This document shows, piece after piece, positions 12,832-24,202 of a stretch of 64,000 nt of DNA. The stretch comes from Xiphophorus maculatus (Eukaryota; Chordata; Actinopteri; Cyprinodontiformes; Poeciliidae). The first letter of the stretch is position 1. Every line of letters starts with the position of its first letter. The DNA lies in the NCBI RefSeq assembly GCF_002775205.1, contig NC_036453.1, positions 11,240,594 to 11,304,593 on the forward strand. The letters are read 5' to 3'. Below the pieces are notes generated by a model, which saw only the letters and a program-made list of their open reading frames with translations, did not search any database and was not told where the DNA came from. The position numbers and the translations under genes were made by a program.

Positions 12832-13055
12832 CAGGGGTGGGCAATCCTGGTCCTCGAGGGCCGGTGTCCTGCAACTCTTAGACGTCTCCCTGATCCAACA
12901 CACTTGAATCCAATAGTTGAATCACCTCCTAAGTGCAGTCAAGTTCTCCAGAGTCCTGCTAATGACCTCATTATTTGACTCAGGTGTGTTGAAGTAGAGA
13001 CACATCTAAAAGTTGCAGGAGACCGGCCCTCCAGGCCTGGAGTTGCCCACCCCTG
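12832..13055. mobile_element. hAT-type fold-back MITE with perfect 8-bp TSD
   Basis: A 224-bp palindromic element. It starts CAGGGGTGGGCAAT and ends GTTGCCCACCCCTG, and the arms stay complementary for much of their length (GAGGGCCGGTGTCCTGCAAC against GTTGCAGGAGACCGGCCCTC). It is flanked by the identical octamer AACTAACC at 12824-12831 and 13056-13063. An 8-bp duplication and CAGGGG termini are the marks of the hAT superfamily. It has no coding capacity and interrupts the older Tc1-like element. Confidence 0.92.
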
Positions 13056-13449
13056 AACTAACCTAACATGACAACAATACTGCTTCACCGTGCAGCCTTC
13101 TCGCTGGTCTAATGCATGTAAATCAAACAAACAACTCATTAGCAGTATACTAATTCAACCATCTGAATCAGCTGTGTTGGAGGAAAAAAAAATTATCTGT
13201 AAACATAAGTGTCTACTCCACTCCTCGAACTACAGTGTCCTAAAATCTTAGATGCTTTATAGAGTCTCTGCTTCAACACAAAATCAAAGCATATTTACAT
13301 TTTAGAACGGCCCAGTCAACGTGCAGAGCCAAATCCAGTTGCGGTGAGGTCGGAAAGCTGATGTTACCCATCCAATCTGACTGAGATAGAGTTATGTTGC
13401 AAAGGAGAACGGACAAAAAAGTGCAATAATGCACTAATTTCTGACATAC

Positions 13450-14400
13450 ATTCCTAATATTACCCTTTCAGAAAATTTTATCAAGAAATCAATTAACTGA
13501 GTTTTTGGCTATTGATAACTTAATTTTTTGGAAAATCTGGATTTTCTTTTTCACCAATGTTTTCATAGAGCGATGTCAGCGCCCGAGAGCGGCCATCTTG
13601 TTTGATAAGCGTGTTTTGCAGCTTCTATTTATCTGGACTTTAAATGTTAAGACCAGGTTACAATTTCTTTTAATTACAAGAATGAGAATAAAGTTGTTAT
13701 GTTAGGGGACTAAAGTAGTAATGTTATGAGAACTCCAACATGAAAAATAACAAATAAATTTAAAGTTATACTTTGGTATAGGTTTTACATATAATGAAAT
13801 GCTTCATATTTTAAAACATCAGCATTAAATTATTATTAGTAGCAGGACTTTGAAACGATTGAGTTAAGGATTAAGTCTATTTTAAAGAAAGAGTCACACA
13901 GACTGACCTGGCCACATCAGTTGTAGCGGGTTTTTTTTAATTAAAATTACCTTTTCTCTTAATTTCAAGATGTTCTTCTGGTAAAGTTGCATCTTTATTA
14001 TGACTATATTGTTGTAATAAAAAAAATATATGATGAACATAGCCTACTTATAATAATCTGTTGAACAAATCACAGAATGGATGACTGGAATGAAATCCAC
14101 TTTTTGAAAACATGTACTGTCATTTGTCTTTTTTTTTTAGAATTAAAAAAAATTATCGGATATGGTATGAAAAAAAATCTAAGATGTTATTTTTAAGCAA
14201 TGTCGCCCAGCCCTACTTTTTAGCAAGGTGCTACAAAACTGATGGTACAGAGAGTACCTGGAGGCAGTGCACCTGGCTGCTTCCCATGGACGTTTGCAGA
14301 AGAGGCTGCTGGCCCTTTAAAAGCTAAGATGGTGTCCTGCAAGCTGCAGAAGCTGCGTTCCGTTTCCTTCCTGCTTCCCTGGGATCTCGGAGCATTTAAA
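13450..14400. other. Intergenic, nothing recognised
   Basis: AT-rich non-coding DNA. At 14240-14400 the composition becomes more balanced and open frames exist on both strands, but no family signature or convincing splice context accompanies them. Confidence 0.4.
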
Positions 14401-14417
14401 ATCGAACCTGAACTACC

Positions 14418-14470
14418 ACCACACACACATACAGAGAGAGAGACACACACACACACAGAGAGAGAGAGGG
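14418..14470 (+). repeat. (CA)n/(GA)n compound microsatellite
   Basis: Alternating short runs of CA and GA, seen as ACACACACAT, AGAGAGAGAC, ACACACACAC and AGAGAGAGAG. Confidence 0.8.
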
Positions 14471-14732
14471 GCGCAGAAGCTTCCGTGTTTTAGCGTGGAA
14501 ATGACAGGACTCCCCTGTATGATGCACTTGCAAATGCAATGAGGTTACAAAAGTCCTCCGCTGATTGCAGAATAAAAAGGATGCGCGTGGCTGCAGCAGA
14601 CACAGCTTACTGACATTTAAATGATCAGACACATGTTAGGCTGACATGTCAACTCTGCTTGTGTACAGGCAGATCATCCACAAAGGCAGATGTCACTGTT
14701 TGTTCCTCTGACCAGGAATAAGGTGCACTTAC

Positions 14733-14759
14733 TTTCTTGTTACGGGTCTCCGTGTGCAT
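14733..14759 (-). CDS. Candidate first coding segment (9 codons) of the minus-strand gene
   Basis: In the putative first exon an ATG at 14759-14757 (context ACCGAGATGC, with G at -3) opens a frame reading MHTETRNKK up to the splice donor at 14733/14732. It may be a true start or simply an upstream ATG in the 5' UTR. Nine residues are too few to identify a family. Confidence 0.25.
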
Positions 14760-15430
14760 CTCGGTTGCCGGAGCGGTGCAGCGGCGGAGGGGTGGAGCAG
14801 CAGGAGCAGGAGGGGGTCGATCGGGGCTTTGGGTGTAGCACTATCTGAACAAGAAGTGTCAGAGGGGAGACAGGAGGCTCGCTCTTTTTGGGGGGCGGTG
14901 CTATTTTTTTTCCACCTTTACAGTGAATGTTCGGGATATATAGGAACACCGATCCCCGCCTCTTCCAGTGTGTCTTTTCAGTTCATGTCCGCAGCAGCGT
15001 CGACGGCTCCCTGAGCTTCATCCCCCCCAAAACAAATCAGAAATACGGCCGGTGCTTTCTGCGTCTCTCCCTCTCTCTGAGTCGGCTTGTTGTTGCCGTG
15101 TATTCAAGGGCTGGGCTCTCTCTCTCTGCCTTTTCCTCCTCCGCCTCTCCCTGCGTGTGACCCCACCCTGCGTCCCCACCCCTCATCTCTCTGTCAGTCA
15201 GCAGAGCTGCAGCCCTGCAGAGGAGCGGAGCGGAGCCCGACCGAGCCGGACCGGGCGGACCAGGGCCCGCTGCACAATCCTCTTCAAATGCGAAGAGAGA
15301 AGGGGGATAATGCATGCAATGTGCAGCTCATGCAGCGCCTTAATAGCGTGCAGCGCCCATGTCACCTTACTGACGTCATGCCGAGAGCTAATTGAGGCCG
15401 CTCGTGGGTGCGGAGGGTGTGGACACATCC
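14733..15430 (-). promoter_or_regulatory. CpG-rich promoter and first exon of an unidentified minus-strand gene
   Basis: This block is far richer in G+C and CpG than its surroundings (for example GGAGCGGTGCAGCGGCGGAG and the run of CCGAGCCGGACCGGG near 15240). On the minus strand a TATA-like CTATATATC lies at about 14942-14934. About 175 bases further on, a strong splice donor (AAGAAA|GTAAGT) occurs with the exon ending at 14733. I infer a leftward gene whose first exon spans roughly 14905-14733; its remaining exons are not recognisable in 1-14.7 kb, so it probably has a long first intron. No identity is claimed. Confidence 0.55.
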
Positions 15431-15723
15431 GACAAAAGCTTCACCTTTGACAGATAAAACACTCATATAGACGATAGAATGGTCACAAGAGGCAAATATT
15501 CTTAAATATAAAAGTTATGAGATGAATATTTACATAAATAAAATGATCAAATTGGAAATACATTAGTCACATTATGTATCTGTTTAAAAATTTTGATTGC
15601 GATTATTTTGCATATTTTGATTCTGTGTGTAAATGTATATAGGATAACTAATTAATGTCATTATTGTTCAAAGTTATGATAAAATTAATATGACATTTAG
15701 GAAAAAATAGAAAACATTTATAT

Positions 15724-15728
<5 letters not shown>

Positions 15729-15766
<38 letters not shown>

Positions 15767-15790
15767 CATAGACAGATAGATAGATAGTTC
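15729..15790 (+). repeat. (TA)n then (GATA)n microsatellite
   Basis: About 17 TA units at 15729-15763, then a short gap and three to four GATA units. More GATA units recur near 15815. Confidence 0.85.
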
Positions 15791-15799
15791 TATGTATAA

Positions 15800-16590
15800 A
15801 TAAATATACATAGATAGATAGATGTATCTATATAGTTATATACAAATTATTAATGAATTCAGTATACACACACATATACATACATAAAAAATAGGACCAT
15901 TCTTTAAAATAATTCAATGTATTGTTTAAAAAGTATAAAGAAAATAAGTAATTATTTAAACTTGAATTATTTTTAAACTACCTTCTGTCAAATAATTGAG
16001 TTCCACTATAATTGAATGATGCCTGTATTATCAAGATGTTTATGTGTATTTGCTAAGCCAAACAGTTTAAATAGTTTTATGATAGAGTGTAAATAATTAG
16101 CCAAAACCTATATGGCATTATTAAAAATATAAATAATATTTTGGACATTGAATATCTTGTTACATTTTTGTCACATTTTGTATTCAATGTTTTTGAAGCA
16201 GTGATGTTTAACGGGTTATACTTAGTCGTTAATAATTAAATCTAATAATAATTAGTCGTTATTTTAAGCCTTTTGGTCCTCGAAAGAAAATAGGTTTATA
16301 GGCACACCCCTAGCAAGGTGTGGCGCCTGGATTTTATCGTCTTTATTTCCTCGTACATATTTTGTCGCAACAGAAAAGAAAATAGACAGGCTTGTCAGGA
16401 CTTATTTTGATTTCTAGGCGAAAAGTCATTGGAAACGATAGAGCTTTTTAAGAAATTCAATTTAACTTTTGTCATGTATTATTCATTTTTTTTAAAAACA
16501 CCCTGTTTCATTTTGTCTTCTCAATCCCTCTCACCTAAGTTATCTATATATTAATTTTTCCACTACTGTAAAGATAAAACCAACCTTATG
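15800..16590. other. Intergenic spacer between two divergent promoters
   Basis: AT-rich with simple TA/GATA tracts and no coding signal. With the CpG block to its left and the rbm41 start to its right, it separates a presumed leftward gene from rightward rbm41. Confidence 0.5.
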
Positions 16591-16599
16591 CGTTGAACA

Positions 16600-16665
16600 C
16601 GTCGAAATTCAACTGCATTTCCCATAATTCATTGTTTCCGGATTCGGAAATCTGAAACGGGAAAC
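16600..16665 (+). promoter_or_regulatory. rbm41 core promoter / 5' UTR with ZNF143-like and ETS-like motifs
   Basis: Immediately upstream of the rbm41 start codon is ACTGCATTTCCCATAATTC (from 16612). It resembles the ACTACAATTCCCA(G/A)NATGC motif bound by ZNF143 in housekeeping promoters. It is followed by TTTCCGGA, an ETS-type site, at about 16635. No TATA box is evident, as expected for a housekeeping gene. The transcription start is not fixed by the sequence. Confidence 0.5.
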
Positions 16666-16673
16666 ATGCGAAG
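16666..16673 (+). CDS. rbm41: rbm41 coding exon 1 (8 nt)
   Basis: ATGCGAAG followed by donor GTAAAC. Together with the first base of exon 2 it encodes Met-Arg-Arg, which places this ATG as the ancestral start because vertebrate RBM41 begins Met-Lys-Arg-Val. The CDS is split after only two and two thirds codons, so automatic annotation may miss it. Confidence 0.8.
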
Positions 16674-19600
16674 GTAAACAACACTTTCTGTGTGAGATAC
16701 AGTTGCATTTTTTAAAGTATTTCCTTTAGCTTGACTAAAAACATTTGGCTTTAGTCTCACTTTAGTTTCGAAATTGTGTGAAAATGCAGACCCAGAGCTG
16801 TTGTTTTAGCTTTTGCGTCGCTTATTTCGTCATGTTCCTCTTGTTGTCATGGAGATAGCGCCACCGTTCCAAGCTAGCAGTTATGTGTTTAAGTGTTTAT
16901 AACAGTTTTATTTGAACATACGTTAAGTTTTATCGTGTACTGTTGTGTTTAGTGCCCACACAGACCTTCTTCTGCACAGCTCGTTTCTATCCATACTCCG
17001 GAGGTTGTTTATTTCGCATAAAATGGGAAACGTAACAGAAAATGAAGCCGAAGTCGCCATCTGTCCACCACTGTGCTTCACTGTTAGGAGGTTTTACACA
17101 TCCACATTTTTGGGCTAATATCTCCAAAAGGTCATTCTTTCAGAAGCCTGCTGGGTGCTTTTCAGTCTCCTAGGAACTGAAATTCCATTGTGAATAAGTT
17201 TTCTAACTGTAGAATGAATGAAAAATGTTGTAACTCTTCCCAGATTTTTCCACCGTTGCTTTTCAATGGCAGTTGGTGGTCTCTCTTTGTCCCGGAATTT
17301 CAACACAGTTGCTCCAGACTAGCAAACTGACTAAGTCCCTGTTTTTGTAGAGATAGTCAAACTTCCTGTTTATCAATGGCATTTCATTAGCATCACCTGA
17401 CTGCTCCTTTCCCCAATGGTTGTTTCCCCAAGGTCATCTGTGTTGTCTTTTTTTCTTTCCCCTGTTAAATACTAACAAGCTACTTTGGTTTTTCCAAAGC
17501 TGCACTTACATTGAAACCAACATAGTTGGAGCAGCTCTGTTTCTTTAGTTCTGATTTGTAAGATTTTATTCATAATTTTATTTGTTTGAATTATTGTTTC
17601 TTTGGATAATTTTTCCCTCTGGTTTTGGATGGTATTCAGCTGAGGAGACTTTTTCCTCTTACTAGGACATTTGTTAGGTTGCATAACAGTGGTGACAAGG
17701 TGTGTTATTTACAATTTTTTACATTGAAGTAAACAATTCAAAAGAATATTTGCTTCCTGGATTTTTAACTTTAATGATAATCATGTCATATACTCAGGAC
17801 ACTTTTATGGGCAGTAGGAAAAAATTGTATCATAATAGTTTGTGGTATTTGTCCTAGCAAAGATATTAGAGGTGATGCAATAGCTGGCACAATTTTTATG
17901 ACTTTAAATCAGATATAAAACACAAATATAATAAACCTACCCATTTTAATAGCAAGTTTAATTTATGTTACCCATTTAAGAAATAAGAAAACTGTTAAAA
18001 AACATATTTATAATAATTTCAGAGTCCTCCATGTTACTCAAGTGTCTGATTGCAGAAAGAAATGCATACTAATGTTTCTACAAATGGTTCCAGATGTAAA
18101 TATATTATATTTTATCACTGTCTTCATGATGGAGATAAACATATAAACACACGCATCAATACGTGTCTGAGTGGCATCAAACCTCAAAGGGTCAACCAGT
18201 GTTGTGCTGTTTCACCTTTATTTCTGATGGTTTTGTAGCAATTCAGAAATTATGAAACCTAAAGAGTGTTTTTTTTTTACTGAAAAAAAGAATTTGGGCA
18301 TCTCCTTATATATTTAACAAATCAGTTTGAACAATTTACACTTTGCTCAGGAAGTAATGCTTCTTGCTCATGAAAGATTCCTTTCTCTAATATATAAAAC
18401 ACTTGTAACCGAAACAAAGTCCACTCTTAATGCTCTTCTTCTAAGTCTTGTGTTGTTGCACAATTTCCAGCCACGTGTGACGTGAGAGACGATTGCAACA
18501 CCATTGTGTTATGATTGAGTGCCAGTGTCATCAGAGCCCTCAGTATTGACGTGTCTCCTCAGAGTGAGCCGGAGAGCCTGCGAAGAGGGCCCCCTGCTGG
18601 AGGAGCAGGAGACAGAGGGCCAGAGGCAGCTGCACAGCCTGCTGCTGCAGCAGCTCCACACCGGCGTCGACGTTGACCGGTCAGAAACTGCCTGTTTGTG
18701 TTTGTTTGCTAAAAAAATTTGGATCAAGGCTGTAGGTTAGCGGAGGCTTTCCCTTTACTGCACAATTTATTAATAAGTCATATTTTCCCCCTAGTTTACA
18801 CGTTGATGGGTTGTTCTTAAATAAGGCAAGCTTTTGCCTTATTTAAGAACCTCACAGAAACATTAAAGAGAAGGAGAGTTCTGATTGATATAGTTGCAGT
18901 TCTATCCATGTCTTAATGTCGCAGAGCTCTGTCTCTTTGCAAATAGTTGAAACTTTAAGCTGGTATTGTTGTACATCTTTTATCTGGTCATTCTGTGGAA
19001 GATTTAACAACTAAAATTGCACAGAACAAGAATATTTTTGTCCTCTCTGATTGGCTGCTGTTAGCCATACTAATTTTAACTTGAATGTTCATTTGTTGCA
19101 TTTTTTGTAGACGCCTGTAAAAAATAATTTCTATTCACATGGCTTGTTTGTTCTCTGGGAAATTATTTTTGATGATAAATACAGAAACAACCATAAAAAT
19201 CAAAACATCAACAATAGTGATAGTAATATTAATAATACAATAATATTCAGTGCAAAGTAGCCAGCAAATTCTTTGATGGGGGCGGTAAGGGACCTGGATA
19301 ATGGACAGGGGGCGCTGGCCCAAAAAAGATTGAGAAACACTGATTTAGACACACATTTGGATAAACACTCCAATCAGACGCTCTGCTATGTGTCCCACAG
19401 AGCAACATGGAGAACCTAATTACTTTTAGCCTTCAGGGCTACAGGATCTTACAGAGTTATCTCTCCTTGTAAAACATCTGAGGCACACATTCAGACCGTT
19501 CAGCTGTGAAGCCAAATGTCTTTGAGTTTCCCTGCAGCTGCAGGTAACGTCACTTTGAAACCAGCTTCTTCTTCCAGATGTGTAGCAAAGAGGCAGTGCT

Positions 19601-22600
19601 TCGCCCCGGCGTCGTTCTACCGGCCGTTTGGGGAGCAGGCAGCAGGAGTGAGGAGCCTCTCCCAGTTTCAGGCTCTGCAGGATGGGGAGAAGGAACTGGT
19701 CGGCCTGCAGGAACTGGGACTCACTGACGCTGAGATCCAGCTGTGGCAGAACAGAGAGGGACCAGACATGTCAGGAGACAAGGTTGCCGCTCAGAAATTG
19801 AAAAACTTTCAGGTAACTTTCAGAGACCAAGCCAGCTGAACCTCGTCATGTCTCACAGTCCAACGGTGTGTGTGCTGCTCCGGACGCAAGGCGGCAGCGT
19901 CTGCAAGCGATCAGGGACAAGATCGAAGCTAGAGCGGAGCTGCTGTCCCGACCGCAGCGCTTCTCCGCCAGCCGACCGCTCTCACGCCGGGAGATGGAGA
20001 TCGAACAAGCGCTGTTCCAGGGGAACGACCGGCTGGGTTTCCTCACAGCTCTCTACCACCGAGGTATTGTTCAGCAATATAAATCAATTAATCGCAAGAT
20101 AAACTGAAATAAGTACGATCATTTTCACTTCAAAGAGATGCTTCCCTTTAATATAGTTGGAAACCACCATTTTGAGAAACGCTGCAAATATTTGGCACCA
20201 AGTATGAAGTGGTTAGTTTGCGCTACCTGCCACTTTTGCCTGTTTTCTCTGTCTAAGCTGAATAATTATTGTTTTTTATTTGCAGTTTTGTTTAGAGAGA
20301 CTTCATAATCCATTTTTATTATTGTTGTTTTGGTTTATTGTTGGTAGGCCTGTCACAATAAGCAATAAATCAATTAATCACATTAGAAATTAAAGCAAGC
20401 GTAATAATTTCTTTTGGCATGATTTATCATTTTTCTTGTGTTTCTCTCTCTCTCTTTCTATCAATAACTGGATGACAAAATTCTTCTGTCTGGTGCTTTT
20501 GGTCTCAACCAGCCCTTTTTTTGAAGGGCAGTTTTGTTGACAGACTTCAGAATTCATTTTATTTGTTGTTTTTCTTGTTTTATTTATTTATTTTGGATGT
20601 TTAAAACATCTTGTTACAGTGAAAAATGTTTATTACAACTTAAAATATTCTAATATTTCAGAATGTGTTAATTCTTTAATATGTCATCACCATTACATTA
20701 CTAAATGGTCTCAAAAAAACAATGTTATTGTTGATCGCAATAACTTCTGGGAATTTATTGTCCAACAAAATTTGTTATCATGACAGATCTATTTGTTTGC
20801 TTATTTTGGATATTTAAAATGCAAGTATTCTTTAGAAATTAAAGTTTTTTCTATATTGATCATTTGAAAATTTGTCATTGTGACAGGCCTAAGTAAATGT
20901 CAACCGAGCCGTCAGAGAAGACAGGTGAAATTACCGTAGATTTCACAAAAGAACTTTTGTCCCAAACGAAGCTCAAACAATAACGTTGAATTCTTGATAT
21001 TCTGCTTTAAAATGAAGTTTCTGAAAAGGTGGAATTACGTTTTCTCCCTTCCAGGCTTTAAATTACACCCTTCACACATCTTCAGTGCATTTATAGAAGT
21101 CACATGCAGAGATTTTCTTTGTCTAACTTCCTGCTGGGAACTGCTCTTTGTTTCCCTGCCAATTCCCTTCAATCTTCAGCTTTTTCAGTTATTCTGCAGA
21201 TCTGGTTATCCTAAAATAGACTCCATAGTGTTTTAGATACAAGTTAAGTGAAGAAAAAGAAGAAAACTAGATGATATGTTCTCTTTTACATTAACACAAC
21301 TAACATCGGGGTATTGTATTAGGATGTTAAGTGATAGGCCAACAACAAGTGACAGGGGGACTATAAATGGTCCTAATTATTATTTTTTTTTTTTAAACTG
21401 AAACAATGAGGTTTGCATTTGTATTTGGTCTCATTGAGTGAAGACAGTTGAACTATCACTTAAATGTCACAGTAATAAGAAAATATGTCAGAGATTTATT
21501 TATCATTGCCTTAAAAATCAGACGTTTATATAAAGAATTGACTAATGTCTCTTTAAGCAATGAGGTAAAGCTCTGATGATGATGTCATGGCTTTGGAAAC
21601 CTATAATACGCCGGTTCTGACTGGAGAAACGGGCCAGAACTCCAGAAAACTATTGTGAGAAGCATGAGCGAAACCCAAAACACTTGACCCAATCATACAG
21701 TTCACACACACTGCTACCAAATACTGAGGAAATGTACGTAAACTTCTGATTTAGAAGATGTTAATAAATAAGTCGTTCTAACATATTATCTTTGCTCATT
21801 ATTGTGGCATTTAGCAACTAGAACTTTTGTTACAAGAAAAGATGGGGCAAATTGATTAGATTCCTTGAGAACAATTAGTGTAGTATGAATCATAGACTTT
21901 AGAAAATGACGCTAATACTCATACTTGTAACTTTTTCTACCTTTATAATGGAATGTGAATTTCCACACATATTTCCATTGTTCTGCTTGATAAATGGAAA
22001 GCAGTCAATAAAGACTGAATTTAAAAAAATAAATAAATAAACAAAGTCATTTTGGTAATTCTAACCTAAAGCAAGAAAAGTTTGGTCTGATTTGACTTCA
22101 GAGAGGAAAATTAATCCATCTTCCAATCCACTCTGACCCCAGTACCTCAGCGGGGAAACGTCTTAATAGCAAAATGCTGCCAACACCGTGCTTTTCTACA
22201 GGAATGGAGTGTTCAGGGTAATGTCCATTGTTATTTTCCCTCAGCCAAAGCATTCTATTACATCTCGTTGCTTGTACTTGTGACAGTGCAATGACAATAA
22301 AGTTGAATTCTATTCTATTCTATTTTGAAGAATGTTTTGGCTTCTTCTGAAGGGTTTTGGTGGCACAGGGGTTTATTTTGAGATATTCTGTATTATCCAG
22401 TAGTTTGTGGTTGTAAAGTGACAGAACTGTCTTTAATGTGTGTTGCTTCCAACCCAGACGGCAACACAGAGGAGAGCCAGCAGGGGGCATCATCCTCTGA
22501 CCCAATGGACTCGCTCTACAGAGATGTTCTGAGGTGTCAGAAACACATTTCACCAGAGGACTCTGAGGGTCAACAAGCAGTGGGGTCAACATCTGGTGGT

Positions 22601-24164
22601 ACATCTGACCAATCGCGAAGCTCTCAGAGCCATTCACCTCGCCACGGGTCAGATCTGCAGAGCGAAGACGCATCAGAGCATCAGCAGGACAGAGCAGACA
22701 CAAAACCGCGAGCTCCTCCTGAACGGATAGATCTCAGCCAGCCAATCGGCAGACTCAGCGGCGCATCGGGAGCGAAGTCAGGAAAACTGTTAACCGTCAG
22801 CGGGGAGATCAAGACACTTCCAGACGAAGAAATCCTGAACAACCGTGAATCTGTTGAGGGGATCCGGAACATGGCACGGTTCCAAAACTACCAGCCGGGA
22901 AAACCTTCCAAGGCACTTTAACCCTCGTCTTATATGAAATGTTTAGAGAAATTTCCTGAATAACATGCTCATCAACTCCTGTAACCCTGCATGTTTTGTC
23001 TCGCTGTAGGTTCTGTGTGTGAAGAACCTGAGTGCGCAGGCATCCATCGCACAGCTGGTGGCGCTGTTCTCCAGATTTGAGCAGAAGGACGGGCCTCCAG
23101 TTGTTTACCGACTGCTGACAGGAAGGATGAAGGGTCAGGCCTTCATCACGCTGCCAGGTGAGAACCTGCTTTACTTCCACAGAGGTGGGATCGATGGAGT
23201 GTTCACATGTTGAACACTGAGGTACCAAAGTCCACAAAAATCCTGAAAAAGTAGAGTTTGTGGCCAAATCTTAAATGATATCAGAATACATGTCTCAAAC
23301 TAACTGAGCCAAAACAGGAAATGTTTAGTCAGATGTGAGGAAAACTAAAATGTTTCATCTTTTTTCACAGTACATTTAACAGAATATAAGTCGCATTACT
23401 CTACATGTAATAGAACAGGGTCCTACAGAAGATAGTAAGGGGAGCTGACTGGAATTAAATAAAATGTGGTTCAGGGGTGTGCAAACCTATGCCATCAGGT
23501 GACTGATTTTGTTTTTTGCATTTCCTCCTAAGAAATTTGTTAGCATAAGTAGATAAACTCAGTTTAAGGTACCTTGTAAAATAATGTCTCTTATTTATGG
23601 TAAAATACCAGCAGCTGTAATCCTGGCAACCACAACATTTTACAGTGTAAATATAGATTCTACCATATTTATATGATAAAATTCTGGCAACCACAGCTGA
23701 CGTTTTTTTTTTAAGGTGTATCTAAAGGTTAATAAAGTGGGACCAAGGACTCAACTTTGTGGAACCTCAGAGTGAAAAATCTGATGATGCATTTTAAAAT
23801 TTTTCAACAACTAAAGACTTGTTTTAATTTGTATATTGCTTATTGATTATCACCCCCATTTTCTACTGAAGTCATTATTGGACATTTCCTCAATGGATGT
23901 TTTCCTTTGACACCAGAAATTTATCAATACTATCTTTGAAATGATTGATTTTGATGTTGCTTGTATCAATGTGGACTGACAACTCCCAACAATAATCCTG
24001 TTATTTGTTCATTAGCAACTTTATTACTAGGTTTTGGTAGAAGAAAATAGGTTGGAAATGTCATTTAGATTCAAATATTAGGCTTCAGTATTTTAATGTT
24101 AGCCTGTTATGCATTCCAAAGACATAATAAACCAACAATACTAGTTATGATTGATGGATGAATG

Positions 24165-24202
<38 letters not shown>

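Larger units (their letters stand above)
11580..13440 (+). mobile_element. Tc1-like transposon remnant with nested insertions
   Basis: Three stretches follow the order of one Tc1-like transposon family on the plus strand. 11585-11760 holds the leader and first helix-turn-helix (TTTGTTAGAGAGCAATAGTG; later ATCCGTCATCTGAAAGTGGA). 12485-12800 holds the middle of the transposase, ending with the GGCAGCATCATGCAGTGGGG block. 13365-13440 holds the C-terminal region (CCATCCAATCTGACTGAG). Two younger elements interrupt it, at about 11815-12425 and at 12832-13055. Frameshifts and stops are everywhere, so it is inactive. Confidence 0.7.

Noticed and set aside
14968..15450. 160-codon plus-strand frame in the CpG block
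   Set aside because: Several overlapping long frames on both strands are expected from GC-rich promoter DNA; composition is Ser/Leu/Arg noise.
17032..17118. Short frame MGNVTENEAEVAICPP as an alternative rbm41 start
   Set aside because: No splice donor in the right phase before the stop, and no match to the family; the ATG at 16666 fits the conserved Met-Arg-Arg-Val.
19290..19345. hAT-like end (CCCAAAAAAGATTGAGAAAC)
   Set aside because: Resembles a transposon terminus, but no partner end or duplication could be found in rbm41 intron 2.
22320..22703. Minus-strand 127-codon frame
   Set aside because: Antisense shadow of rbm41 exon 5 plus LINE tail.
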